Assembly (NCBI GenBank): GCA_963971225.1
Contig: OZ020267.1
Span: 50,849,993 to 50,913,992, forward strand
DNA from: Melieria omissa
Taxonomy: Eukaryota > Arthropoda > Insecta > Diptera > Ulidiidae
DNA length: 64,000 nucleotides
Reading direction: 5' to 3'
The position numbers and the translations under genes were made by a program. Position 1 is the first letter of the stretch, and each line of letters begins with the position of its first letter. Positions 35,118-46,631 of this stretch are shown here, piece after piece. The notes beneath the pieces were generated by a model, which saw only the letters and a list, made by a program, of their open reading frames with translations, was not told the origin of the DNA and did no database searches.

Positions 35118-35783
35118 GGTACCTTATTGTGTTCGTTTAGAAAACTCGTAACAAGTACCAGTTCTGTACCAATTCTGTTCAGTAAATATAGTTTCCGCGT
35201 AAATTTCCGGTCTTTCTTCTCTCTTCTTTCGAAGAGTTCCACCAGTAGTGATTTGCTTGTTTATCTACCCACAGCACTAAGCTGTGTCTGTCTTAGATTG
35301 CTCCAAGCTGTCTGTCTTAAGACTTTTTGCAAATGTTAACAACCTGATAAAGCTGTTCGCAGCAACTTTATTGCCTTTTTTTATATCTACTTATCGGTTA
35401 TAATCAGACATTAAAACGAGATGAGCACAGCTATATTCAGTTGGTTTGATTAGACGCTGAAGATAGTCCCGCGACTGTTTTTTTTTGTGCTAGCAACGCA
35501 GATTTACAGTCAAAGCATCAACCGCCAAGTATATTCCCACATTTTTATTGTCAAAGGGTAAATAAGTATTTTCGTACAGACTTTTGGATTAGAAAACATT
35601 TAAACAACTGACACTGTTATTGCTTTCTGTTTATGAACGCTGATCTTTGGTGATCCGACGTTTCCCAGGTTTAGACGGTTGAACGATTCATACCAGCAAC
35701 CGTACTTCTGAAAGTGTGATATTTGAAAGAGTTGCTTCGTTCCGTTCCGTCCATTTTCAGGTACGTTTTATAGAAAGTCTGAT
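35118..35783. other. Intergenic stretch
   Basis: No ORF of note and no element ends recognised. Confidence 0.4.
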
Positions 35784-36322
35784 CAGTGTTGCCAGATCAG
35801 GAGATTTCCTTCTAGATTTAGGAGATTTTTTGCCTTTTAGGAGAATTCTTAGGAGGAAGAATTGTTTAGGAGAAGGTTTGGTAGATTTCTATTTTATGCT
35901 AGGGGATTTTTCGGATCCTATGATGTATTGGGAACACTGGCAACAAAACATATTTTGGCAACTATTTTAATAGTCATAGCACTCTATTGTGTTAAAAATT
36001 TATAAGCTTACAAAATGTAAGCTCGTTCTATCTCGTTATCACTTATTGCCGTCACAATGAAATCCCATAAAAAATGGCACTTTTTGTTAAATTTATTTAT
36101 TATATGTTTTGTTTTTGTTAAGTTTTTGTTGTTGAGCTGAAGATGAGTAAAAAAGGCTGCATTAAAAAAATTATATGTACCTATATATTTTTATTTTTTT
36201 ATGAGAAGTAAATGGCGCAAATTATAAAAACAATTTAGGAGATTTTTTAACTTTTGGCATGAAATTTCAAGATTTTTTTTTTACATTTAAGAGAAAGTCA
36301 TTTTAGGTATCTGGCAACACTG
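35784..36322 (+). mobile_element. hAT MITE, CAGTGTTGCCAGA family, copy B (539 bp)
   Basis: The ends are CAGTGTTGCCAGATC and, read backwards, CAGTGTTGCCAGATAC. The flanks AGTCTGAT (35776-35783) and AGTCTAAT (36323-36330) match at 7 of 8, as expected for hAT target duplication. The interior matches copies A and C. It carries repeated AGGAGATTTTT-like units in the left third and an internal CACTGGCAACA resembling the terminus (35936-35946). Confidence 0.9.
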
Positions 36323-36330
36323 AGTCTAAT

Positions 36331-39300
36331 TAGTAAGCAACCCAAATAGAATGTAAGCAGTAATGTTGAGACCACCACAAAGCAATCGAGTCTATATGTA
36401 TTGTATTATTTTTAGACAGCATAAACCTTGAGGTAGTTTTTAGGAAGCTACAAGAACATAAGAGTCATATCTATTGTAAAACTAGGAAACCAACTGAAAT
36501 TAATCCATAAGTCTTTACTGTCACACTTTTGAAACCAGCGCAAGTTTTAAGATCTCTTCTTTCGTGGAAAGTCTGATTAAGAAGTTTCATAAGTAGAACT
36601 TAGGGAGTCATAGCCAATCACAAAATACCAACTGAATAAGCTTCACGCAAACTTATTGTGATACCATTGTTTTTGTTGTTTACATTTACTATGCGAAATA
36701 ATCATAAATCGGGTTTAAATGCGCTTACTTCGCGCATTTCATTTCTGACATCTGTATCCGTAGAGCTCGAGTTCTTGAAATGCTGTTTCATCATTCCATT
36801 TCGACTGATTTCGTGCTGACATTATAATCGCAATTACACAATCGCAATCTGCCGCAATGGAAATTGATATTTAACATTTCTTGGAGGTAGTTATTTGCTT
36901 TGCTTCTACACCAACAAATTTCATTTCGAGATCGTGACCCAAAACCGGTTTGGCAGCGGTTTAAAGTTACATTTGAAGAAAATTTCATGCCGACCGTCTA
37001 ACCATTTGACCGTCTGGCCGGCGGACGCGAGATCATGAAACGTGTGATATATTCTTCCGCATTATTTTGCTCTTGCGGCCTATAATTTTTATCTCCTAAT
37101 CCATAAATTACGACAACACGGGATGTCTTAAGAGCACAAAGCACTCGAATCGCTCGCATCGCCGCAGTGGGGAAGTGGACAGCGAGGTGGCAATCGTACG
37201 GCGGAAAGACGATAAACCCCGAGCAATCAACATGCGCCGGCAATGCCGAGATAAAGCGAACGAGTGCCTTGTAGCGCATTTATAACATTGTTAAGAGTAT
37301 TTTTCAAGATAGCATCAAAATTAATAACACAAATCACACACATACACACTGGCAGTCAAAGTCGAAGTCGAACTTCCTCCATTGAGTCGAAAGAACGGCG
37401 GAGCCGTTGATGCAAAGTTTTGAAACAATTTGCCGAACAAAAGGGCAACCGAACTCGCGCGCGCGCGCTGCAGCAAAGCAATTTAAAATGAAAACGCTCA
37501 CAGAAACACTAAAGGAACGGGAACAAAATGAAATAAATTATGAGCTGAAGGAAGTTGGGGAGTGGGTGCGCGGCGCAAACCGGCGAATATGCAGTAAGAA
37601 AAGTAATTAACTTCCCGTAACTAATTGCAAAAACTGTGAGCCAATAAGGCCAACGCCAACCCAACACAAACACACACACACACACACACACACACATACT
37701 CACACTGAGGCGCAGCGCCGTTCTATGACAGTGCAGACAATAAATATCGATAGACAATGAACAGCGGTGTTGCGCGACGTGAGAGAGAGCCGTGTGGTCC
37801 AATGAACCGCATGGGCCAACGGGCCGGTCTGGCCGGACATGAATGGGCATAATGGACGGGGGGGCCGGGGCGCGCGATTGACCGTGCCGCAAGTGTGGAC
37901 TTGAATGCAAACACAAATTCAACTGCGGCACGAAAGCAAATGTGAGCGAGCCAAAAATAAAAGCCCTGCACAGGGACAGTGAAAACTAATGAAAAACGGA
38001 AAGCGGAACGCGGAAAAAAGTGCTAAAGACCGCAAAGAATGCTGGCTGCTGAAAGACTTCCCAGTGACGCTGCCGGGCATTGGGCGCATTGGCACATGAA
38101 CAGCGAGTAACTCGAACCGTTGCACAAGAAACAGCCAAGAACACGTACGAGAGCATTAACACACACACACACACACACACACACGCTTTCAAGTGGCAGA
38201 CGCCTGGCTGTTTCAGTTTTAGCTTCAGCGGCGCGCGGTTCGATTTATCGATTCGCTCAGTGCAAAGGTAAACGATGCAGATACCGAAAAGAGTGCGCTG
38301 CGAGTACGTCTTGGACGGTGCGAGTACGTGAAGCCGGAGCGTTGCACGACTGGCGACTGGAGCAGTGACAAAAGATGAATGACTCAGGCAAAAGTCGCCA
38401 GCCAGCAGCCGAAAGCAATAAAAGCAGGAAGCAGGAACCAATGCACATCGAATGAGGGCGCGGCGCGGCGCGACGCGATGTAAAAAAATGCTGAAAAACA
38501 CGTTAAGGAAAACGAATTGTGCGAGAAGGCAAAGGCTAATGACAAATTAAGCTTAGTAAGTTATGAAAATGTAGGAAAAAACCATAAATGAAACTGCAAC
38601 AATGCGAGACGTGGTAAAAAACAATGTAGTCATAAATAACGAAAATGCTCATAAAAAACGCAAAGACGTACACAAATTTACCAAGGAAGACAAGTCACGG
38701 TTGAGAGAGAGAAAGAGAGATGTTTTGTCTACATTGTCTACATTTTGGTGTAAAAATTTATGCATTGTCTGCTTGCTGGATCGTTGGAACTTCTTAATTT
38801 TCATTCGATTCCAAAATTAACCCAAATTGAAACCATCGCTTTGAGCGAATTTCAAGTTAAATTTTCTGCATTGACGTTGTTGAGTTTTTTGCGGTTTTTT
38901 TAACTCGATTTTTTTCTGTCAAAATCACGTCCAAGAAACTCTCAGTTCTTCAATGTTTTTTTCATTTTGCTTTCTTTTATGAATACAATAGGCTCATGTC
39001 TTCCTCTCCATTTAGACCCTTTTCCACATTAATTATTGTTTGAATTCCTATCATTTTTAATACCAAAAAAAAATTTAAATTTTTCAACGTGTAGAAAATC
39101 GAACTCAACTCTTTTGCAAATAACAGCAGCAGGGATTACGGTTGCAGCTTTCGTTGGATATGCAGTCGTGGATGTCTAAAAGCAGTCACCGCAGCAGTGA
39201 GCAGCCAAAGGGAGTGGCACAATGAAGCAATGTGTGTGTGTGTGTAAGCGCTCACCGCAATGCTTTTTGCTTTGCATCATTCAACAACAACAACAGCAGC

Positions 39301-39712
39301 AGCAGCCGTACGGAATTACTCGAATTTCCCAAAAAAAAAGTGCGGCATGGCACCGATCACCAGAGCTGCAGATACGCTGCAGAATTTGAATGCGGTGCAA
39401 CATGGCCGGCTGCCTCCCAGAAATTCGCACAGACATCCACACAGCGGCGAAGCATGCACGCGAACCGCTAAAGAATGAAATATTCTTATCACACAGAAAC
39501 GTTGCAATAATTACCGCAAGTCATAAGTGGGCGCACGAAGTGAAGTTCGCAACGACGGAAAGGCGGTAAGACAGCCACAAAAACGGAATGAACATTGTTC
39601 GTTGCAGTCATGCGAACATGGAGAATGGACATGAAAGTGGTTGCAGACTTTCAACTTTAATAAAATTTACTTTAATGCAATAAATATTAAAAAAATATGT
39701 TAACAGATCTTT
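36331..39712. other. Intergenic stretch with CA repeats
   Basis: CA repeats lie at 37665-37697 and 38160-38184, and a GC alternating run near 37457-37470. The segment 37100-38470 is GC-rich and open in many overlapping frames on both strands, none with a recognised domain. It looks like low-complexity or regulatory sequence rather than genes. Confidence 0.35.
37665..37697. repeat. CA dinucleotide microsatellite
   Basis: An uninterrupted AC/CA run. A second lies at 38160-38184. Confidence 0.9.
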
Positions 39713-40132
39713 TTTCAAAATTTCACTGCAAATGCTGCAGTAATACGAATTCAAAAATACTTCTTAAATGTTGGCCTTCGATCTCCTAAGTTCTCCAATC
39801 CCATTCCTCCGTATCTATCGCGTTGCTCTCTCATAAACCTTAAATCACTTGAGAGTAGAAGAACTATCCTCTCTTTGGTGTTCGTCCATGAGGTTATTAG
39901 TGGTTCTGTTGATTGTCTTTACTTGCTGAATCTAATTAACTTCAATGTTCCTTCTCGTGTCCTCCGTCACTACGACTTATTTGTCATATCTCCCTGCAGG
40001 TCTAATTACGCTTTGAATGTCCCTTTGGTGAGAGCGCTTTCCGAATTTAACAAGATTTGTGGTTCTCTTAACCTCGATCTTTCGATTTCCAAACAAGAAT
40101 TAAAATCAAGTCTGAATTGCTTTTATAAATAA
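39713..40132 (+). CDS. LINE ORF2 C-terminus, 5'-truncated but open
   Basis: One uninterrupted frame of about 140 codons reads IQKYFLNVGLRSPKF, then PPYLSRCSLINLKSLESRRT, ILSLVFVHEVISGSVDC, LINFNVPSRVLRHYDLF and SNYALNVPLVRALSEFNKI, stopping at 40130-40132. The order RR..L.L.F..-.DC..LL..INF.VPSR.LR..DLF is the typical end of non-LTR retrotransposon ORF2 (jockey/CR1-like; clade not resolved), after the reverse-transcriptase fingers and palm. No start codon and no catalytic motif remain, so it is a dead 5'-truncated copy, but unusually free of stops, suggesting recent insertion. Confidence 0.75.
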   Translation, partial: FQNFTANAAVIRIQKYFLNVGLRSPKFSNPIPPYLSRCSLINLKSLESRRTILSLVFVHEVISGSVDCLYLLNLINFNVPSRVLRHYDLFVISPCRSNYALNVPLVRALSEFNKICGSLNLDLSISKQELKSSLNCFYK

Positions 40133-40262
40133 CGTTATTCCCATTGTTATTCTATTCTTAAGTTTAATTCCAATTGTTATTCTATTTTTAAGTTATTTTA
40201 TTGTTGTTAGTTTAGTCTGTAAGTTCATTTACTGTAGACTTGAAATAAATGAATTGAAATGA
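40133..40262 (+). mobile_element. LINE 3'UTR and A-rich tail
   Basis: Follows the ORF2 stop and ends with GAAATAAATGAATTGAAATG, an A-rich tail, at about 40240-40262, before a CATA microsatellite. This fits the 3' end of the LINE copy starting at 39713. It contains a near direct repeat TTCCAATTGTTATTCTATT (about 40138-40190). Confidence 0.6.
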
Positions 40263-40264
40263 AA

Positions 40265-42195
40265 GTACATACATATGTATGTATATTTTTATTCAGGTGC
40301 AATAGGTACAACTGAAAACTCTTATTCGGATCAGTGTTGATTTGAGCGTTGGCAAAGAAGTAAATTTCAAGTACGTCAATTTCCATACAATTTCATGACC
40401 TTGAACTGCCGCTTATCTCTGCTTGGGAGATCTGCACGCTTCACAGTCGTACCGTCTTCCAGACACCTGCAGCATCCTTCAAGGGAAGATCTTAGCCATT
40501 AAAACAACAACTAAGCTTCTTAAAGACAGTTCGATGTTAGCGACGAATCTCACTTTTTCTTGCTCAACGATTTTTTTGCTCGTTCTCGAGCTATCTTTAC
40601 ACATTTTCCTGGTTCGTATGATTTCTTTGCTTGGCTTGATTCGATAGTTTGTACTTAATGGCAATGAATACAGTACTGCCGATTCTTTTAGGTATTCAGT
40701 CAAATCGAGTTAGTCGGTCCAACTCTCTAACAAATTTATATAGTTGACTTTATTACAAAAATTGTTTGTTGCAATCTGTCGTAAATACGACATATTTTTC
40801 GACGATATTATTTTTCTAAAATAAAACCACTTAGTAGTGCACATTCCTTATATGTTGTGATGCATAGCTACATGCATACATACTGTTACTTTAATACTTA
40901 TTTCATTGAAAAACCATAGCAAATATTTATCAATAGACGTGTCAAAAACGACATAAAACCCACTGCAAGTTTAATTACAAATCCGCTATCATCTATCATT
41001 TGCGATTGAATTTAAAGTGGGGTTTAGTTCATTGTGATCTATCAGAGAAATATGGTTTTGAAAACATTTTAATTAAGGCCTTTCTCTATCAAGTTACATA
41101 CATATGTACTAAATGTATGTGTCTACATACGTGTGTGCATGCATGCATGTTTATATATAATTAACTATATATGTGCATGAATGTATAGTGTGTGGTAGTA
41201 ACATAGTTGGCCACAAATCATTTGACCGCGAACGCGCTGTCAGATAAATAGATACTTTACCGGCATGAAGGCACGCCGCCAGCGCCCATTCGTACCGAGT
41301 GTCTGCGCGTATCTTTGAAATTGCAAATACATATCTATCTGGCTGGCTGGTTGACTGGCTGACTGGCCGGCCGGGAACAGTTGAGTGATGTGGGAGGTGT
41401 GTCGTTGAGGGGAGTCTGAGCGCAAGTTATTTTGCTTCTCTGAAAATGTTTTCATATCTATTTTTACTGCTTCGTTGGTTGGTGTTAATGCTTCCGTTTT
41501 TTCGCTTTCGGTTTTCCTTAGCCGCACTTGGATCGGCCGTCTTGGCCAACAGTTGCAGTTGGCCAGCCCAGTCCGGCTCTCAGTTGGCTCATTGCTATTT
41601 GCGCCCGACTTGCGGTTTTCCTACCGTTGTTTCTGCTCATTTCATTGTGTCTTAGCACTTTGTATGCAATTACTTGGTGCACGTTACACTGCGTGTCGGT
41701 ATGCGCATGTCCAGCGATGTCTGTCAGTAGCCACACTGGTGGATAAATAAAAAAATTGGATTTTTGTTTCGTCATTTGACAACTTTTTGGAAGCGTGAAA
41801 TACGGGCTTGAAACCACTAATTAATTTGCGGTGTATATGAAAAAGTTCCCTTTGGTGATTTTTAATTATTTAGTCGTGATTCACTATTGACATTTCTGGT
41901 GAATAAAAAATGTAGCAATTTTACGTCGACAATGTGAATGTGACACCAGAATATTCCACTAATTTACATTGACGTTTAGAATGTACAAAACTTGTCTTGA
42001 AGACGTGTACATACTTAAAGATGCTCACTGGTTTGTTTACGTGTTGGCTAATCGACGCATTCTTACTTGTGACCAGATCAATTTTTCACGAATAAATTAG
42101 TCTTTATTTGTAATGCGAACATCGCAACCTCGAACAAATTTAACATATACACATTTTTAATAGACATGAGTGCTTTAAATAGGCATTGAATAGAC
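40265..42195. other. Intergenic stretch
   Basis: CATA-type microsatellites near 40264-40285 and 41095-41160. Overlapping frames between 41240 and 41817 on both strands have no recognised domain. Nothing supported. Confidence 0.35.
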
Positions 42196-42197
42196 AT

Positions 42198-42290
42198 GGC
42201 CGGCCTCGATAGTCCAGCAAGTAGAACGCTGGCTTCTCATACCAGAGGCCCTTGGTTCAATTTCTAGCTCAGGCGTGTGAAACACTTGTC
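42198..42290 (+). mobile_element. tRNA-derived SINE head, truncated copy
   Basis: Begins GGCCGGCCTCGATAGTCCAG, matching the head of the copy at 61858. It has an RNA polymerase III A box (TAGTCCAGCAAG, 42210) and a B-box-like GTTCAATTT (42255), both in tRNA-like spacing. It fades out after about 42290. A/B boxes differ from consensus by about one base each. Confidence 0.6.
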
Positions 42291-42299
42291 TCACACTCA

Positions 42300-43397
42300 T
42301 CTTGTTTTCTTTCAGAATATCGACTTTATGTACTTAAATAATGATTAGAATCAACAGGTTTTCAAACAAGTTGCGTTGAATCATAATGTATTATACAAAG
42401 AATCAATCCAAGTTCATTTGTTAATTTTTCCCATACTTATGTATGAGTAACATTTTCGATAGATAAATACTTTAAACTTTATTCATTGAGAGTTCATGAA
42501 CGACTGACTTACAGTTAGGGCGGGAGAGGGTGAGGTGGGAGAGCAAAACGAGAGAGTTATATAACTTATGTGTCCATTGCAACCAGTTATTGAGTCTGCA
42601 GTTTTGGAGAGCCAGACTCCATATGCCAGAGTTGTGACTTTGGTCTTTGAATCAATAGATTTTACCTTCATAATTGAGTTCTGCCATTACAAATTGTCAT
42701 GAAAGCTTCACATGAAACCAACTCTTATAAGACCCACTGAGTAAATGGATTGAGCATCTTGTAATAATTGAACCCATTTCTAAACTGATTTACTTATAAA
42801 TTAGTTCATGGATTTTCTTTTTCTCTCAGCCCTCATACAACGAAACAATTGAATGCGTAAAACACATCAGTAAAGTAGCATCTTCCTCATTTTTTTAGAG
42901 CTCAAAGAAACACCAAAAAATTAGCTTACGATGTAAACTTGGATTATGATCTAATGATCATCTACATCTGCGCACCCAATGAAGACACAGTTTCATTTTT
43001 AATCTTGGATGTTTTTGTTATTCGTTGTTGTTGAAACGTTTTAAACAATACTTAACTTCGATTTAAAAAACACAAAGGCAGTGGTTAAGGCCAGTTCTCT
43101 TTAAAAATGGCCTGAAACATTTCACTTCCATAAAGAAGCAACCGCCAACAAACAAACAAATGAACATTCACACAGCAAACCTTACCAACATCTTTTGTGT
43201 TTTTTTTCTGAATTACCAATAATTTATAATTAAATACCTTAAGTTAATAATTATAAATTTTTTAGTCGATTTCGGCATAAATTTAAGCGGCTTTTTCAGC
43301 ATGACATTAAAAAAAATGAAATGCCAGCAAATTAATAAAACCGAACAAAAAATGAAGCCAGCAAAAGCGGCTGCACAACAACACCGACAATCAAAAA
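42300..43397. other. Intergenic stretch up to the assembly gap
   Basis: Short ORFs only; nothing recognised. Confidence 0.4.
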
Positions 43398-43597
43398 NNN
43401 NNNNNNNNNNNNNNNNNNNNNNNNNNNNNNNNNNNNNNNNNNNNNNNNNNNNNNNNNNNNNNNNNNNNNNNNNNNNNNNNNNNNNNNNNNNNNNNNNNNN
43501 NNNNNNNNNNNNNNNNNNNNNNNNNNNNNNNNNNNNNNNNNNNNNNNNNNNNNNNNNNNNNNNNNNNNNNNNNNNNNNNNNNNNNNNNNNNNNNNNN
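43398..43597. other. Assembly gap (200 N)
   Basis: A run of exactly 200 N. A round length suggests a placeholder of estimated or default size. Open frames that appear to cross it are artefacts. Confidence 0.99.
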
Positions 43598-44137
43598 ATA
43601 CTCGGCACAAACAACACACAAGTACAACGTGACAAAGCCAAAAGTAGACGACGTAAAAGAAAACAATAACAGCATTTGTAAATATACACACGAAAATTGA
43701 AGTCAACCAACACGTCGCGTTGGGACCAGAGCTAAGTCGAACGGTGACAGACGCTGCGCTGCGGCAGGTGTCGAGCAGTGGCAGTGCATGTAGAAACTGT
43801 CAAGTGGTGCGAAGAGATGGATTTGTGCCAATCTTGAACTAATAATTCGTTCCGTGGCAGTTGAGACAATAGTGAAAATATTCATCAAACCAGGCCTCGT
43901 CCCCAAAACAAAAAAAAACGGAAAACACTCTTCCAGTAGGAGACCCAACAATAGGATTTGGTGACCTTATACCAAATTTCATAAAAACGCCACTGATAAA
44001 TTCAAATCTGGATCAATTATATATATAGGTCGTGCCACATCCCATTTTGAAATGTCTGAAATAGTTTTTCATTAGAAGACTAAGACCAAGAAGCGGTCTC
44101 ATACCGAGGGTCTACATTGCGTGGCTGCCAGTACTAA
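43598..44137. other. Intergenic stretch after the gap
   Basis: No ORF or element end recognised. Confidence 0.4.
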
Positions 44138-44141
44138 TTAA

Positions 44142-44423
44142 CACATTAAAAGCGGGCCGGGTAAAATTACCCGTTGTGAAAACTGCTGCTTATAAGCGGG
44201 GCGGGTATTTTTACCTTTTGAATGTAGGCACTTTAAAAGCGGGAGACGGTATTTTTACCGGATTGGTTTTCATATAAAACTGAAAGTATTATTTCATATA
44301 ATTATTTTAGTTTCATAAATTTCAAGTTTTATTTATTTTGGATCGCGCAATTTTTGCTTGTTTTGCAAGTAATGCCCGCTACGCAGCATAGTTTCATATA
44401 CTAGGCTACCCGCTTAAAATGTG
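44142..44423. mobile_element. TTAA-flanked MITE, 282 bp
   Basis: TTAA lies at 44138-44141 and 44424-44427. The ends are CACATTAAAAGCGGG and, read backwards from the right, CACATTTTAAGCGGG. The left half holds three spaced copies of an AAAAGCGGG/TAAGCGGG motif followed by GGTATTTTTACC-like hairpins (44140-44265). Non-coding. Classified as piggyBac-type by target site only. Confidence 0.75.
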
Positions 44424-44739
44424 TTAATAAACCATGAAAAATGAATGACAAATTTAAGCCGTGATGGTGGTATTTCGCCTCCTTCAGGCATGCTAGGCAT
44501 ATTTTTCACATTGAACTGGTTGACTTAAAATACCTTCATGCCAATAAAGGATACGAGTTCATCAATATCTATTAAGGTTTCCATTTCCTACTCAAAACAA
44601 ATTTATGAAACCTATTTATGACTATGTAGATTATGTATTAAACCTTCTCTTCTCTCTCACTGTTCAACACTTCCTTGTAATTGCTTTTAAGTATTCATTT
44701 TCCAATGAATTGAATGAGCTTCGATTAAGTCTATGAGAA

Positions 44740-45285
44740 CTACTAAGGGTCGTCTGAACGAAGGAAACGAAGAAGCTCATTGGGCTGGGGAAAAGCGCCA
44801 TAACGAAGTCACTGAGACTTGAGGAAAGGACCAGGAAAACAGAACACTGGGCTAACGCTTCTGGTCTCAGGCAATCGAAAATCTTCATCAAAGATTATAA
44901 TCCCAAATGGAGTAACTAATGCCTCAAACTAAGGAGAAACCAGCTTAGACAGGTAGCAGGTCTGCTAACTGGGCACTGCAGATTGAGGAAACACATGCAT
45001 ACAATCGGGATAGATCAGGTAAGCGTCTGTAGACTGCGAAATAGCAGAGGAGACTCCTGAACACATCATTTTGCACTGTAATCGGCTTGTCGCAGCAGTT
45101 TACGTTACCTGGGCCAGTCTTGGCTTGCAGAAGAGGACTTCAAGCACCTAAGCCCCCGCGAGTTACTAAGTTTCGTTAGGGCGGTAGGTCTAAGGGATGT
45201 GCTCTAACAATTGTAGGAGGCACAATAGATCAATCCTGGTCTCAGTGCAATATACCCCTAATCAATTCTATTCTATTCAAAGGGT
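44740..45285 (+). mobile_element. I-group LINE 3' end, degraded
   Basis: Plus-strand fragments in broken frames read HWANASGLRQSK, then RRNQLRQVAGLLTGHCRLRK, and LSPRELLSFVRAVGLRD near 45150-45200. The LTGHCRLRKHMH block corresponds to VGLITGHNPWGRHMANMD in the copy at 50950-51309, the region before the C-terminal CCHC zinc motif of I-group ORF2. It ends in an ATTCTATTCTATTC tail (45266-45280). Several stops and frameshifts. Confidence 0.65.
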
Positions 45286-45289
45286 CACC

Positions 45290-46629
45290 TGTAAGACGAG
45301 AATAAGCCTTTTTCTGGCCTTATAAATATCACATATGGATCAAGTTCTCTTCTTTGTAGCATAGCAATCGGATTTCCTGGAATGAGACCGCTTTAATTTT
45401 AAGAAGTCCCATGTTAAGGGATCACATTGCACAATATGGCATTGTTAGAAAAGACATTTTCTTACCTTCACGGAGCTTGGCATTGGCCTTGGCATAGAAA
45501 CGTTGAGTTTTATTTAGAGCTTTAAACAAAGAGGGGCCTTAGGACTATTAAAATCGTTCTTAACCCCCTGCTTAGTCAATGTTCGTCGTTTCGACTATAA
45601 TTGTTGTGATACAGCTCAATCTCATGAAATAAGGCTTAACGTATACTTATTGAATATAGTTAGCTATGCAAAGTTGAAGTCTTTAACCCTTTGATTTTTG
45701 ACATAACACCAGGCAGCCTGAACAAAGACGAAACAATCCGTCAGCAAACTTATTTTCAGATAAGAGCTAAGAAGCGCAGAAAGTCTGCTCAACTTTCCAG
45801 TAATCGTATGAAGCAAAGTTCATAATGATTTAACTATCTAAAGAAAAAACATATTTTTAAAGTTGTTTAGTCAATATATACTTATATATACTTCTATTGA
45901 TATATGTGTAGACCGCTCACTCATTGCAATTGGACTAAGAACTGTTCATGGGAAATTTTACATTGTCATTTAACATAATCAGCGTCGGCTGCAATAAATA
46001 AGGAATATCTGCAAAATGTGGTCGCGATTGTGACTGCGACTGTGACAACAGCAAATCACACTTCTATACCTATCAACCATATTTCCGCCCATAAAATATA
46101 AATAAAATTCTTCATTGACCATAAATAAATTTTGATTGTGCGTAGTCAGACATCGTTTGGGCTGGCGTTGTTGTTGCCACAGTGGGTTGTCAAATTATTA
46201 GGCACACTTGTTGAAAAGAACTATTTGTCTTATTAATATTTAAAATTTTGTGGAAGATTAGGAAAAGTTGAAGAGCTGGACTTGATGTATTGAGAGCATC
46301 GATTGATATGGAAATGATTGAAATTCCTCACTGTATCCAAGCACTTATTAAAGCCAAAAGTGGCAAAGTTTAATATTGAAAAATATTTTTTTTTAAATTT
46401 AGAATGTAAAACAACTAATATGACATTGTATTACATACAAAATGCTAACGTTTTTGAACCACGGTAGGGCAGAGTTCTCGGTAACGATTAGTGAGTACAC
46501 AATTCTTGAGAGTATCGCGTTCTAAAAGTATCTAAGTATCTAAGCATTCAAGGCTTTTAAATATTGCAAATTTTCCAAAAGAATTTATAAATTTCCCCTT
46601 AGAATTTCTTCAATTGACCTTTTTGCTGG
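45290..46629. other. Intergenic stretch
   Basis: AT-rich with a possible single TTAA-type terminus at 45682 (TTAACCCTTTGATTTTTGAC) lacking a visible partner. No gene. Confidence 0.35.
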
Positions 46630-46631
46630 TA

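Noticed and set aside
37407..38501. Cluster of overlapping GC-rich frames on both strands
   Set aside because: Frames overlap on both strands, include CA-repeat translations, and no domain is recognised.
43213..43713. Frames spanning the N run
   Set aside because: Most residues are unknown; an artefact of the 200-N gap.
45682..45702. TTAACCCTTTGATTTT as a MITE end
   Set aside because: No second terminus visible; likewise at 56269.
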